From: Mycolicibacterium sp. P1-18
GTDB lineage: Bacteria > Actinomycetota > Actinomycetes > Mycobacteriales > Mycobacteriaceae
Reading direction: 5' to 3'
Assembly (NCBI RefSeq): GCF_008329535.1
Contig: NZ_NPKR01000010.1
Location: forward strand, 1 to 64,000
Length of the DNA stretch: 64,000 bases
Every line of letters starts with the position of its first letter. Position 1 is the first letter of the stretch. Under the pieces are notes generated by a model, which ran no database searches, had not been told where the DNA came from, and saw only the letters and a list, made by a program, of their open reading frames with translations. The position numbers and the translations under genes were made by a program. This document shows, one piece after another, positions 16,564 through 28,842 of the stretch.

Positions 16564-17934
16564 GTGAGTTTGAAAATCAAACCGGTAAGAGCCGACGTCA
16601 CCTCGCTACTTCCGATCGCGGCGGGTACGGCGTTGGTGCTGGTCACCTATGTCACTCCGATGGCGACGCTGACGGCCACGGTCGCCGGACTTGGCGCCGG
16701 CGTCGCCGCGGGACCGTGGTTGCTCAACTCCATGTCGGTCGGTCTGGCCGCAGGCCTGCTGGCCGCGGGCGTCGCCGGAGACAACATGGGTCGCCGTCGC
16801 GTCTACGTCGCCGGACTGGTCGCGATGGCACTCGGCGCCGTCGCCTGCGGGGTCGCATGGGAGGCGGTGGGATTCGTCGCGGGTCGCGTGCTGGAGGGAG
16901 TGGGCGGCGCGGCGGTGCTGGCCTGCGGTCTGGCGATCCTGGCCCACGACTTCACCGAGCCGCGCCGCCGCACCCACGCAACCGCGGTGTGGGGCACCAG
17001 CGTCGGGCTGGGGATCACCGTGGGCGCGGTGCTGTCCGCAGCCGTCGGCGCGGCCCACTGGCGCGGGCCGTACATGGCCGTTGCCGCCGTCGCGCTGATC
17101 CTGCTGTGGCCCAGCCTGACCCGCATCGGTGAATCCCGCGCAGCCGCTCCTCGCCGGCTCGACGGCGGCGGGCTGGCACTGTTCGCCTCGGCGATGATCC
17201 TGCTGGTGTGCGCGCTGACCCTCGGCCGCAACGGCATTCACGTGACATCGGTGGTGCTCGCTGCCACCGGACTGCTCGCGCTCGTCGGCTTCGGGATCGT
17301 CGAAGCGCGCGTACGCGATCCCCTCGTCGAGCCGAAGCTCCTCCGGCACGCGCGTTTCCGGGCCGCCACCGTCGGGTCCTTCGTCCTGGGTGCCGGCGTC
17401 ATCGCCACCGTGTCGTTCGTTCCGACGCTGGCCCAGACGGGGCTGCGGGCCGGCATCTGGCCCGCCAGCCTGCTCGTCGTCGTATGGTCCGGCACCAGCG
17501 TGGTGACCGCGTTCCTGTCCCGCCTCGTGCGACATCCGATGACCGGTCCCGTCCCGATCGCCCTCGCGCTCGTCGTCGTCGCGGTGGGCCAAGCCCTCGG
17601 CTTCGGCGTCACCACCGAGTCCAGCCCGTGGCGACTGGTGCCGTCGCTGTTCGTGGCGGGCGTGGCGACGGGGCTGCTCAACGCACTGCTGGGGCGCGAG
17701 GCCGTCGCCAGCGTGCACGCCGACCGGGCGGCGATGGGCAGCGGGGCCAACAACACCGCGCGCTACTTCGGCGCGGCGGTCGGCATCACCTCCTTCGTCG
17801 TCGTCGCCACCCACGTCGGCGACGACCTGGCGGCCGGCTGGAACGTCGCGATCGCCGTGTCGGCGGCGATCTCGCTGGTGGGTGCCGGTGCGGTGGCCCT
17901 GGCGGGACGGGCCCCGCGCCACCCGCGCCACTGA
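16564..17934 (+). CDS. MFS transporter (drug/metabolite exporter type)
   Basis: A 456-residue integral membrane protein with about 12-14 hydrophobic segments. The conserved loop after the second segment is GDNMGRRRVYVAG, the MFS motif A (DxxGRR). GRVLEGVGGAAVLACGLAI and GTSVGLGITVGAVL resemble the drug:H+ antiporter-2 type. It is divergent from an HxlR regulator. It probably exports a toxic or signalling compound related to the HxlR operon; substrate unknown. Confidence 0.88.
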   Translation: MSLKIKPVRADVTSLLPIAAGTALVLVTYVTPMATLTATVAGLGAGVAAGPWLLNSMSVGLAAGLLAAGVAGDNMGRRRVYVAGLVAMALGAVACGVAWEAVGFVAGRVLEGVGGAAVLACGLAILAHDFTEPRRRTHATAVWGTSVGLGITVGAVLSAAVGAAHWRGPYMAVAAVALILLWPSLTRIGESRAAAPRRLDGGGLALFASAMILLVCALTLGRNGIHVTSVVLAATGLLALVGFGIVEARVRDPLVEPKLLRHARFRAATVGSFVLGAGVIATVSFVPTLAQTGLRAGIWPASLLVVVWSGTSVVTAFLSRLVRHPMTGPVPIALALVVVAVGQALGFGVTTESSPWRLVPSLFVAGVATGLLNALLGREAVASVHADRAAMGSGANNTARYFGAAVGITSFVVVATHVGDDLAAGWNVAIAVSAAISLVGAGAVALAGRAPRHPRH

Positions 17935-17967
17935 GCCGGATGTGTGGTTTCCTCGAGGGAGACCGCC

Positions 17968-18477
17968 ATGACGCCCGCCATCGAGTTCACCAGCGTGCCC
18001 CCGTGGGCCGTCGCGCCCTACCGCGCCCCGGCCGACGTGTCGGGCCGGTACTGGACCGTGGTCGCCTTCCCTGGCGGGGAGTCGACCGCCACGGAGTGGG
18101 TCGCGCAGCTCGAGAGCCGCCGCCCCGGCGCGTCCCCCCGCGTACACCTGGTGGCCGACGACGACGCGGCGACGGCTGCGGTCGACGCCGACGTGTCCAC
18201 CGCGCGCGTCGGGTGGCGGCTGATGATCACCGGCCCCGCCGACGCGTGCCTCCGGCTACGGGCCCACGCGTACCGCATCGGCGTCGCCGACGACGAGATC
18301 ACCGTCGCCAGCACCGACGTCACCGACAGGGACGTCCACTGCGCGCACTGTCGCGCCGTGACCCACGACGCCGTGCCGCTCGGCGGCGAGGTCGCCTGCC
18401 GTGGCTGCGGTCGACGTCTCGCCGTCCAGGCCCACGTGTCGCGACGAATCGGCGCACACCTCGGGGTGCTGGCATGA
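17968..18477 (+). CDS. DmmA-like subunit of heme-dependent oxidative N-demethylase
   Basis: A 169-residue protein resembling the DmmA family of dimethylamine monooxygenase. The C-terminal third carries a zinc-ribbon-like pair of CxxC motifs (VHCAHCRAV and ACRGCGRRL). The ATG at 17968 has a GAGGGA ribosome site seven bases upstream. It overlaps the reductase gene by 4 bp and is the first of three linked genes that together look like a HODM complex, which removes methyl groups from secondary methylamines. The assignment is from context and the zinc-binding end. Confidence 0.65.
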   Translation: MTPAIEFTSVPPWAVAPYRAPADVSGRYWTVVAFPGGESTATEWVAQLESRRPGASPRVHLVADDDAATAAVDADVSTARVGWRLMITGPADACLRLRAHAYRIGVADDEITVASTDVTDRDVHCAHCRAVTHDAVPLGGEVACRGCGRRLAVQAHVSRRIGAHLGVLA

Positions 18478-19409
18478 CCGACCTGGAACTGGTGGTCGTC
18501 GCCGTGGACGACCGGATACCGGGGATCCGGAACCTCACCCTGGCCCGGCCCGACGGCCGGCCCCTGCCGTCGTTCACGCCGGGCAGCCACCTCGTCGTGG
18601 AGTGCGGGCCCGTGCTGAATGCCTACTCGCTCACCGGGGACGGCACCGCCCCCGCCAGTTATTCCATCTCGGTGCTGCTGTGCTCCAACGGTTCCGGTGG
18701 ATCGCGGTGGCTGCACGACGACGTCCGCACCGGCGACCTGATCGCGGCCCGCGGACCCCGCAGCGCGTTCCCGCCCGTGCTGAGCGCGACGCGGCACCTC
18801 CTGGTGGCCGCCGGCATCGGGATCACCCCGATGGTGTCGCACCTGCGCAGCGCACGGCGGTGGGGACGGGAGGTCCAACTGCTCTACGTCCACCGCCGCG
18901 GTCGCGGCGCCCACCTCGAAGACGTCGAGGCGCTCACCGACCGCGCCTCGACCTTCACCGACCGCGAATCCTTCACCGCCGCAACCGAGCACGCGCTGGC
19001 GAGTCAACCGTTCGGCACCCATCTCTACGTCTGTGGCCCGGCGTCGTTCATCGCCGATGTCACCGCACGGGCGACCGACTGGGGTTGGCCCGCGAGCCGG
19101 GTGCACGTCGAGCACTTCGGCGTCGACGCCTTCGATCCCGGGGAGCCGTTCGAGGTGCACCTGCGCACGAGCGGCGACACGTTCACCGTCGCGTCGGGCG
19201 TCTCGCTGCTGGCGGCCCTGCTAGCCCGGGGCGTCGACGTGCCGAACCTGTGTCGGCAGGGGGTGTGCGGCGAATGCCGCATCGACGTCGCCGCGGGCGA
19301 GATACGGCACCGGGACCTCTACCTGAGCGAAGGGGAACGAGCGGCCGGGGACTCGATGATGTGTTGTGTGTCGAGGTCGGCCGGCCCGCGACTGGAGCTG
19401 GCGCTGTGA
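18474..19409 (+). CDS. PDR/VanB-type oxidoreductase (DmmB-like reductase)
   Basis: A 311-residue electron-transfer protein. An FMN/FAD domain (YSLTGDGTAPASYSISVLL; GSRWLHDD) is followed by an NAD-binding domain (VAAGIGITPMVSHLRSA) and a C-terminal plant-type [2Fe-2S] ferredoxin domain with CRQGVCGECRID and a fourth Cys in MMCCVSRS. It is the phthalate dioxygenase reductase layout. Translationally coupled to the genes on both sides (ATGA and GTGA), it would pass NAD(P)H electrons to the heme N-demethylase encoded next. Confidence 0.9.
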   Translation: MTDLELVVVAVDDRIPGIRNLTLARPDGRPLPSFTPGSHLVVECGPVLNAYSLTGDGTAPASYSISVLLCSNGSGGSRWLHDDVRTGDLIAARGPRSAFPPVLSATRHLLVAAGIGITPMVSHLRSARRWGREVQLLYVHRRGRGAHLEDVEALTDRASTFTDRESFTAATEHALASQPFGTHLYVCGPASFIADVTARATDWGWPASRVHVEHFGVDAFDPGEPFEVHLRTSGDTFTVASGVSLLAALLARGVDVPNLCRQGVCGECRIDVAAGEIRHRDLYLSEGERAAGDSMMCCVSRSAGPRLELAL

Positions 19410-20392
19410 CCGGCCTGGCCTCGAAGTCCTTGACCGCCTTCCCCTTTCCCCTCACCTCCGACAGCTACCGCTACAGCACCAATCTGGCGCCCGCGGGCAC
19501 CGAGGTGGTGACCGCCACCGGCCGGTGGGGGAGCCGCGTCGTCGACGTCGACGGGGACTACGAAACCGAACTCGCCGAGCGGGCGGCCATCCTGGCGGCC
19601 GACCCCGGTCGCCACGCCGTGCTGCCGCACATGCGGCCGGCCTGCTGGGACGCGATGCTCACCCTGATGAGGGAGTTGGCCACCGCCTACCCCGAGGCGA
19701 TGTCGCTCGACGGTGACGGCACCAGGTGGCGATGGCGCAACGACCGGCTCGGCATCCGCCAGGACTTCACCGTCGGCGACGACGCCAGCCTGCCCGCCGA
19801 GCCGCTGGCCTACGTCGCCGCCCAGATGCAGGAGGACGTGGTCCTGCTCGACCAGCGCGGCGGCGAACTCTTCATCGACGCGGGTGTGGTGACCTTCGCG
19901 GCCGCCTGGTCGTTCGGCTTCGACGTCGGCATGGAGTTCCTCGACGTCCACGGACCGGTGCCGCGCCTTCGGGAGAGCGGCGTCGTCACCAGGGCCCGCG
20001 ACTTCATCGTGCGGCTGCAGCCGGGGCAGTCCTACCGGCGCACCAACTGGTCGATCGCGATGGGACGCCGCCTCGACCAGTCGCTGGAGCGTTACCCGGA
20101 GTGGGCCCCGGACCGGGGCGCGGCGGTCGACGCCGACGACGACGCGTTCGGGCGCCTCGTCCACTTGCGCGTGGAGGTGCAACACCTCATCCGGTTGCCC
20201 GAGACCGGTGCGATCTGCTTCCTGATCCGCACCTACCTGCTGGCGCTGAGCGACCTCGTCACCGTCGAACCCTGGCGGCTGCGCGCGGCGGCGGTGCTGG
20301 CCGAGCTGCCCGAAGACCTGGCCGACTACAAGGGTTTTGCGCCGCACCGCGACCGCATCGTGTCGTGGCTTCGACTGCACGGAGGAACATGA
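19406..20392 (+). CDS. Heme-dependent oxidative N-demethylase catalytic (alpha) subunit, DUF3445
   Basis: A 328-residue protein of the HODM alpha-subunit/DUF3445 family, which binds heme in a PAS-like fold and oxidatively demethylates amines such as dimethylamine. Family hallmarks visible are the N-terminal FPFPLTSDSYRYSTNL, the LQEDVVLL-type segment (here AAQMQEDVVLLDQRG) and the late RTNWSIAMG and RVEVQHLIRLPETGAI motifs. The GTG at 19406 overlaps the reductase stop. No aminomethyltransferase-like fourth subunit follows; the next gene is an S9 peptidase. The true amine substrate is unknown. Confidence 0.8.
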   Translation: MTGLASKSLTAFPFPLTSDSYRYSTNLAPAGTEVVTATGRWGSRVVDVDGDYETELAERAAILAADPGRHAVLPHMRPACWDAMLTLMRELATAYPEAMSLDGDGTRWRWRNDRLGIRQDFTVGDDASLPAEPLAYVAAQMQEDVVLLDQRGGELFIDAGVVTFAAAWSFGFDVGMEFLDVHGPVPRLRESGVVTRARDFIVRLQPGQSYRRTNWSIAMGRRLDQSLERYPEWAPDRGAAVDADDDAFGRLVHLRVEVQHLIRLPETGAICFLIRTYLLALSDLVTVEPWRLRAAAVLAELPEDLADYKGFAPHRDRIVSWLRLHGGT

Positions 20393-22377
20393 CGCCGTCC
20401 CCCTTCCTCGACCTCGACGAATTCCTGGCCCTGCCCAGAGTCGCCGGGCTGGCCGTGTCACCGGACGGGACCCGCGCGGTCACCACCGTGGGCGAGCTGA
20501 ACCTCAAGGGCACCGAGTACGTCACCGCGATCTGGGAACTGGACGTGACCGGCGAGCGCGCGGCGCGACGCCTCACCCACGGCACCAAGGGGGAGTCGTC
20601 GCCGGTGTTCACCGCGACCGGCGACCTGCTCTTCTTCGCCACCCGCGAGATCCCCGGCGCCGACGGGACCGACGAACCGACGCCGTCCCTGTGGCGGCTG
20701 CCCGCCGACGGTGGCGAAGCCGTCGCGGTCCTGGACCTCGCCGGCGGCGTCGAGGCCGTGCACGCGGCGCGGGCCGCCGACGTCACGCTGGTCACCGCGC
20801 CGCTGATGCCCTCGGCCACCGACGTCGCCGACGACGCACGGGTGCGGACGTTGCGCAAGGACGCGAAGGTCTCGGCGATCCTGCACACCGGCTACCCCGT
20901 GCGGCACTGGGATCACGACATCGGCCCCGCCGAGCCGCATCTCGTCGACGTGTCCGGCGTCCGGGACGTGACGCCCCAACCCGGCGGTGGGTTGCGCGAG
21001 GCCGGCGTCGACCTCAGCACCGACGGACGCTTCGCCGTGGTGTCGTGGGCGGTGCCCGGTCCCGGCGCCTCGATCCGCCACGTCCTGGTGCGCGTCGACG
21101 TCGCCACGGGAACGCGGACCACCATTGCCGACGACCCGCTCGCCGACCTGGGCTCCCCGGCCATCTCGCCCGACGGGTCGGCGGTGGCGTTCGTCAGGGA
21201 GTCGCACTCGACGCCGGAGCACGCGCCGCGGATGACGTTGGGCCTGTTGGTCTTCGGACAGCCCGTCACCACGGTCGCCGAGGACTGGGACCGGTGGCCG
21301 GCCTCGGTGGCGTGGACGCGCGACGGCTCCGCGCTGGTCGTCACCGCCGACGACGGCGGCCGCCGGCCGGTGTTCCTGGTCGACCCCGCCGACTCGTCGG
21401 TGACGCGCCTGACGTCCGACGACTTCGCCTACACCGACGTCTGCCCCGCGCCCGGCGGGGTCGTCTTCGCGCTGCGCAGTTCCTACGCCGCGGCACCGCA
21501 CCCCGTGCGTCTGGACCCCGACGGCTCCGTCACGGCGCTGCGCTGCGCGGACGCCCCCGACCTCCCCGGCGAGGTGGTGGACGTGTCGGCCGTCGCCGAC
21601 GACGGCACCGAGGTGCGGTCCTGGCTGGTGCTTCCCGGCTCCGAGGCCGACGAGCCCGCTCCGCTCGTGCTGTGGATCCACGGCGGTCCGCTGGGCAGCT
21701 GGAACAGCTGGCACTGGCGCTGGAACCCCTGGCTGCTGGCCGCCCGCGGCTACGCCGTGCTGATGCCCGACCCGGCGCTGTCCACCGGCTACGGCCAGGA
21801 CTTCGTCGAACGGGGCTGGGGCGCCTGGGGTTTCGCACCGTACACCGATCTGATGGCCGCCACCGACGAGGCGCTGCGGCACCCGAGGGTCGACGCGACC
21901 CGCACCGCGGCGATGGGTGGATCCTTCGGCGGGTACATGGCCAACTGGATCGCCGGGCACACGGACCGTTTCGACGCGATCGTCACCCACGCCAGCCTGT
22001 GGGCGCTGGACCAGTTCGGACCGACCACCGACGGCGCCTACTGGTGGGCCCGGGAGATGACGACCGCGATGGCCGAACGCAACTCGCCGCATCGCACCGT
22101 CGGTGAGATCGCCACCCCGACGCTGGTGATCCACGGCGACAAGGACTATCGGGTGCCGATCGGCGAGGGCCTGCGGCTCTGGTTCGACCTGCTGACGCGC
22201 TCCGGGCTGCCCGCCGCGGACGACGGCACCAGCCCGCACCGGTTCCTCTACTTCCCGACCGAGGGACACTGGGTGCTCGCGCCGCAGCACACGAAGATCT
22301 GGTACCAGGTGATCCTGGCGTTCCTGGGGCTGCATCTGCGCGGTGAGGCGGAGGAGCTTCCCGACACGCTCGGATGA
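20389..22377 (+). CDS. S9-family (prolyl oligopeptidase/acylaminoacyl peptidase-type) serine peptidase
   Basis: A 662-residue protein: an N-terminal beta-propeller-like half (repeats such as GSPAISPDGSAVAFV and WTRDGSALVVTADD) and a C-terminal alpha/beta-hydrolase. The nucleophile is Ser512 in MGGSFGGYM, Asp is in VIHGDKDYRVP and His in EGHWVLAP. There is no signal peptide, so it is cytosolic. A GGAGGA ribosome site lies at the end of the N-demethylase gene, with a 4-bp overlap, so all four genes form one operon. It could supply N-methylated substrates by hydrolysing peptides or amides, which is inference. Confidence 0.88.
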   Translation: MTPSPFLDLDEFLALPRVAGLAVSPDGTRAVTTVGELNLKGTEYVTAIWELDVTGERAARRLTHGTKGESSPVFTATGDLLFFATREIPGADGTDEPTPSLWRLPADGGEAVAVLDLAGGVEAVHAARAADVTLVTAPLMPSATDVADDARVRTLRKDAKVSAILHTGYPVRHWDHDIGPAEPHLVDVSGVRDVTPQPGGGLREAGVDLSTDGRFAVVSWAVPGPGASIRHVLVRVDVATGTRTTIADDPLADLGSPAISPDGSAVAFVRESHSTPEHAPRMTLGLLVFGQPVTTVAEDWDRWPASVAWTRDGSALVVTADDGGRRPVFLVDPADSSVTRLTSDDFAYTDVCPAPGGVVFALRSSYAAAPHPVRLDPDGSVTALRCADAPDLPGEVVDVSAVADDGTEVRSWLVLPGSEADEPAPLVLWIHGGPLGSWNSWHWRWNPWLLAARGYAVLMPDPALSTGYGQDFVERGWGAWGFAPYTDLMAATDEALRHPRVDATRTAAMGGSFGGYMANWIAGHTDRFDAIVTHASLWALDQFGPTTDGAYWWAREMTTAMAERNSPHRTVGEIATPTLVIHGDKDYRVPIGEGLRLWFDLLTRSGLPAADDGTSPHRFLYFPTEGHWVLAPQHTKIWYQVILAFLGLHLRGEAEELPDTLG

Positions 22378-22385
22378 GGCCCCGG

Positions 22386-22391
22386 TAGCTT
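22386..22391 (+). promoter_or_regulatory. -10 of a leaderless transcript
   Basis: TAGCTT stands six bases before the ATG at 22398. There is no ribosome site, consistent with a leaderless message for the reductase-like gene. Confidence 0.45.
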
Positions 22392-22397
22392 GGGGTC

Positions 22398-23651
22398 ATG
22401 ACCGAAGCACAGCGTGAATTCGACATCGTGCTCTACGGGGCGACGGGTTTCGTCGGCAAGTTGACCGCGCAGTACCTCGCCACGGCGGGTGGACCGGCGC
22501 GCGTGGCCCTGGCGGGCAGGTCGGTGGCCAAGCTCCGTGACGTCCGCGAGTCCCTCGGCGAGGTGGCCAAGGACTGGGAGCTGATCGAGGCCGAGGCCGG
22601 CCAGCCCTCCACCCTCAACGACATGGCGTCGCGCACCCGCGTGGTCGTCGCCACCGTCGGGCCGTACACCACGTACGGCCTGCCCGTGGTGGCCGCCTGC
22701 GCGGCGGCGGGCACCGACTACGCCGACCTCACGGGCGAGACGATGTTCATCAGGGAGAGCATCGACGTGTTCGGCAAGGAGGCCGCCGACAACGGAGCCC
22801 GCATCGTCCATTCGTGCGGATTCGACTCCATCCCATCGGATCTCACCGTGTACGCGCTGTACAAGCGGGCGCTCGCCGACGGTGCCGGTGAACTGGGGGA
22901 GACCAACTTCGTGCTGCGCGGCTTCGCCGGTGGCGTGTCCGGGGGGACCGCGGCCTCGATGCTCGAGGTCATGCACACCTCCTCGACCGATCCCGAGGCG
23001 CGCCGGGCGATGAGCGACCCGTACACGCTGACCACCGACCGCGCCGCCGAGCCCGAACTCGGCCACCAGTCCGACACGCCGTGGCGCCGCGGGCGCGACA
23101 TCGCCCCCGAACTCGACGGCGTGTGGACCGGCGCGTTCGTGATGGGCGCGACGAACTCGCGAATCGTGCGGCGCAGCAACGCCTTGCTCGACTGGGCCTA
23201 CGGTCGCCAGTTCCGGTACGCGGAGAACATGAGCGTGGGGTCGTCGGTGGTGGCGCCCGTCGCGGCGGCCCTGGGCACGGCGGCCAACGCCGCCGTCCTC
23301 GGCCTCGGCAGCCGGTACTTCGACAAGCTGCCCCGCGCACTGGTCGAGCGGATCCTGCCCAAGCCCGGCAGCGGACCGAGCGAACAGGCCCGCGAAAAGG
23401 GGCACTACACGGTCGAGACCTACACCACGACCACCAGCGGTGCCCGCTACCGGGCGACGATGTCGCAGAAGGGCGACCCCGGGTACAAGGCGACGTCGGT
23501 GCTGCTCGGCGAATGCGGGCTGGCACTGGCGCTGGACCGCGACAAGCTGTCCGACCTCCGCGGCGTGCTCACCCCCGCCACCGCACTCGGCGACGCGCTG
23601 CTGGAGCGCCTGCCCGCCGCAGGTGTGACGCTGACGACCGAACGGCTGTAG
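22398..23651 (+). CDS. Saccharopine dehydrogenase-like / trans-acting enoyl reductase family protein
   Basis: A 417-residue protein whose N-terminal Rossmann motif is DIVLYGATGFVGKLTAQYLA (residues 9-28), with the conserved YADLTGETMF and HSCGFDSIPSD stretches. It is the counterpart by position (between rpfE and valS) of M. tuberculosis Rv2449c and a relative of the trans-acting enoyl reductase Rv2953 of phthiocerol and phenolglycolipid synthesis. No polyketide synthase is nearby, so its substrate is unclear; a reductase acting on a lipid or polyketide intermediate is a reasonable guess. Confidence 0.85.
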   Translation: MTEAQREFDIVLYGATGFVGKLTAQYLATAGGPARVALAGRSVAKLRDVRESLGEVAKDWELIEAEAGQPSTLNDMASRTRVVVATVGPYTTYGLPVVAACAAAGTDYADLTGETMFIRESIDVFGKEAADNGARIVHSCGFDSIPSDLTVYALYKRALADGAGELGETNFVLRGFAGGVSGGTAASMLEVMHTSSTDPEARRAMSDPYTLTTDRAAEPELGHQSDTPWRRGRDIAPELDGVWTGAFVMGATNSRIVRRSNALLDWAYGRQFRYAENMSVGSSVVAPVAAALGTAANAAVLGLGSRYFDKLPRALVERILPKPGSGPSEQAREKGHYTVETYTTTTSGARYRATMSQKGDPGYKATSVLLGECGLALALDRDKLSDLRGVLTPATALGDALLERLPAAGVTLTTERL

Positions 23652-23715
23652 GGCTTCGACGCCGGGGCTACTGTCGCGGGCAGGCTCGACCCACTTCGAC
23701 GGTGAAGGTGACCCG

Positions 23716-24261
23716 ATGGCTGGTCTCGACGAACTCTTCAAGCAGATTCCGACCGGCGACATCGCCCGACGCCTGGGCGCCGACGAGGGCGAGGTGACCG
23801 ACGCGGTCCACACGCTGGTGCCGCTCCTGGTCGGCGGCCTTCGGCAGAACGCGTCGGATCCCGGCCACGCCGCCAGCATCGAGAACGCGGCGGGCAACCA
23901 CGCCGCAAGCGGTCTGCTCGACGGCGGCGTCAGCGTCGACCAGGTCGACGAGACCGACGGTTCCAAGGCCGTCGCCAAGATCTTCGGCGGCAACGACAGC
24001 ACCCAGGTCGCGGCGGCGCTCTCGGGCGGCGGCGCCGGCAACGGCGACCTGATCAAGAGGCTGCTGCCCATCCTCGCCCCGATCGTGCTGGCCTATCTCG
24101 GCAAGCAGCTCTCCCAGAGATCCGCCGGGTCCGGCGGCGGCGGTCTCGGCGACGTTCTCGGCGGCATCCTCGGAGGCGTTCTGAGCGCCGGTCAGAGCGG
24201 TGGCGGTCAGGGCGGCGGTCTCGGCGACATCCTCGGTGGGCTGCTCGGCGGCAAGCGCTGA
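23716..24261 (+). CDS. DUF937 domain protein
   Basis: A 181-residue protein. Residues 1-110 form the helical DUF937 region (MAGLDELFKQIP, VPLLVGGLRQNA, AAALSGG), then comes a hydrophobic segment (LLPILAPIVLAYLG) and a Gly-rich tail with repeated GLGDxLGGxLGG units. The family is widespread but uncharacterised; a distant similarity to YidB-type proteins is known. A GGTGAAGGTGA stretch just upstream can serve as ribosome site. It stands alone between the reductase-like gene and valS, each with its own promoter-like sequence. Confidence 0.8.
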   Translation: MAGLDELFKQIPTGDIARRLGADEGEVTDAVHTLVPLLVGGLRQNASDPGHAASIENAAGNHAASGLLDGGVSVDQVDETDGSKAVAKIFGGNDSTQVAAALSGGGAGNGDLIKRLLPILAPIVLAYLGKQLSQRSAGSGGGGLGDVLGGILGGVLSAGQSGGGQGGGLGDILGGLLGGKR

Positions 24262-24303
24262 CCCACGATCGAGGGCGTTTCGCGTCTGCCGACCGGGAGT
24301 TCC

Positions 24304-24309
24304 TACACT
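24304..24309 (+). promoter_or_regulatory. -10 of leaderless valS transcript
   Basis: TACACT is followed by exactly six bases and the valS GTG at 24316, so the predicted first transcribed base is the first base of the start codon. No Shine-Dalgarno sequence is present. Confidence 0.55.
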
Positions 24310-24315
24310 GTCGAG

Positions 24316-26978
<2,663 letters not shown>

Positions 26979-26982
<4 letters not shown>

Positions 26983-28427
26983 CCGAGCCGACGGCCGAGC
27001 CGACACCCGACCCCACGCCCGACGAGATCGCGGCGCTGCTGCAGGTCGAGCATCTGCTGGACCAACGCTGGCCCGAAACCAAGATCGAGCCGAGCACGAC
27101 GCGGATCGCGGCGCTGATGGAGCTGCTGGGCTCGCCGCAGCGGGCCTATCCGACGATCCACGTCGCGGGCACCAACGGCAAGACGTCGGTCGCCAGGATC
27201 GTCGACTCGCTTCTCATCGCCCTGCACCGCCGGACCGGGCGCACCACCAGCCCGCACCTGCAGTCGGCCGTGGAGCGCATCTCGATCGACGGCAAGCCGA
27301 TCACCCCGGCCCTGTACGTGGACACCTATCGCGAACTCGAACCGTTCGTCGAGCTCGTCGACCAGCAGTCCGAGGCGGCCGGTGGACCCCGGATGAGCAA
27401 GTTCGAGGTGGTGACGGCGATGGCGTTCGCGGCCTTCGCCGACGCGCCGGTCGACGTCGCCGTCATCGAGGTGGGTCTCGGCGGTCGCTGGGACGCCACC
27501 AACGTGGTCGACGCGCCGGTGGCCGTCATCACGCCCATCGGCCTGGACCACACCGACTACCTCGGTGACACCATCGCCGAGATCGCCGCCGAGAAGGCGG
27601 GCATCATCGTCAAGCGGTTGCCTGATCCGGTCGCCCCCGACGTCGACCTGAGCACCGTGGTGATCATCGGGCAACAGACCCCCGAGGCCATGGAAGTCGT
27701 TCTGGCCGAAGCCATTCGAGCCGATGCCGCGGTCGCCCGCGAGGGCTCCGAGTTCGCGGTGCTCCGCAGGCAGGTCGCCATCGGCGGGCAATTGCTCGAA
27801 CTTCAAGGCCTGGGCGGGGTGTACCCCGAGGTGTTCCTGCCGCTGCACGGCGAGCACCAGGCCCACAACGCACTGCTGGCGCTCGCCGCCGTCGAGGCGT
27901 TCTTCGGAGCGGGCCCGGACCGTCAACTCGACGTCGACGCCGTCCGCGAGGGCTTCGCGAACGCGTCCAGCCCCGGCCGGCTGGAGCGGATGCGCAGCGC
28001 CCCAACGGTCTTCGTCGACGCGGCGCACAACCCGGCCGGCGCGGAAGCGCTCACTCGGGCGCTCGCCGACGAGTTCGAGTTCCGCCACCTCGTCGGCATC
28101 GTCTCGGTGATGGGGGACAAGGACGTCGACGGAATCCTGGCCGCCCTCGAACCGGCCTTCGACCAGATCGTGGTGACGCACAACGGATCACCGCGGGCCC
28201 TCGACGTCGAGGGCCTCGCGATGCGGGCCGAGGAACACTTCGGCCCGGACCGCGTCATCACGGCGCAGACGTTGCCCGACGCCATCGAGACCGCGATCGC
28301 GCTGGCCGAGGACAGCGGCGCCGATGACACGTTCCCCGACGGCTTCTCCGGCAGCGGCATCGTCGTCACCGGGTCGGTCGTCACGGCGGGCGCCGCCCGC
28401 ACACTCTTCGGACGGGATCCCTCGTGA
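26979..28427 (+). CDS. folC: Folylpolyglutamate synthase/dihydrofolate synthase
   Basis: A 482-residue Mur ligase-family enzyme that adds glutamates to folates and may join dihydropteroate to glutamate. The P-loop is AGTNGKTS (residues 63-70), and later motifs include GLGGRWDATN and the HNPAGAEAL segment of the C-terminal domain. It starts at a GTG overlapping the valS stop and overlaps the following membrane protein gene by 4 bp: a valS-folC-DUF4233 operon conserved in actinobacteria. Confidence 0.95.
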
Positions 28428-28831
28428 GCGAATCGGTCGAGCGGCCACCCGTCGGGCCGGACCCGTGGAAGAGCTTCCGCGGAGTGATGGCGGGCACGCT
28501 GATCCTCGAGGTCATCGTCGTCCTCCTTGCGCTGCCGGTGGTGTCCAACTCCCACGGCGGACTCACGTGGGTCAGCGGCGGCTTCATCCTCGGCGTCACG
28601 GGCATCCTCATCCTGTTGGCCGGCGTGCAGGGCAAGCCTTGGGCGCTGAAGGCCAATCTCGCGGTGCAGGTGGTGCTGATCGGCGGGGTGGTCATCCACG
28701 CCGCGATCTGCTTCATCGGCGTGGTGTTCGCCGCGGTCTGGTTGCTGATCGCCTACCTCCGCGCCGAGGTGAAGCGTCGTCAGGACCGCGGCCTGCTGCC
28801 CGGTCAGCAGTCGCCGCCCGCTGACGGGTAG
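28424..28831 (+). CDS. DUF4233 membrane protein
   Basis: A 135-residue integral membrane protein with four hydrophobic segments (about residues 23-42, 48-67, 76-95 and 97-112) and a positively charged tail (RAEVKRRQDRG). It corresponds by position and family to M. tuberculosis Rv2446c. Coupled to folC by a 4-bp overlap and followed by ndk. The function is not known; conservation next to folC hints at a link to folate or nucleotide metabolism, but nothing in the sequence shows it. Confidence 0.88.
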   Translation: MSESVERPPVGPDPWKSFRGVMAGTLILEVIVVLLALPVVSNSHGGLTWVSGGFILGVTGILILLAGVQGKPWALKANLAVQVVLIGGVVIHAAICFIGVVFAAVWLLIAYLRAEVKRRQDRGLLPGQQSPPADG

Positions 28832-28842
28832 GGTTCCACGCC

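Noticed and set aside
20458..22335. 625-codon minus-strand frame across the S9 peptidase
   Set aside because: Antisense shadow; the sense strand has catalytic Ser, Asp and His in order.
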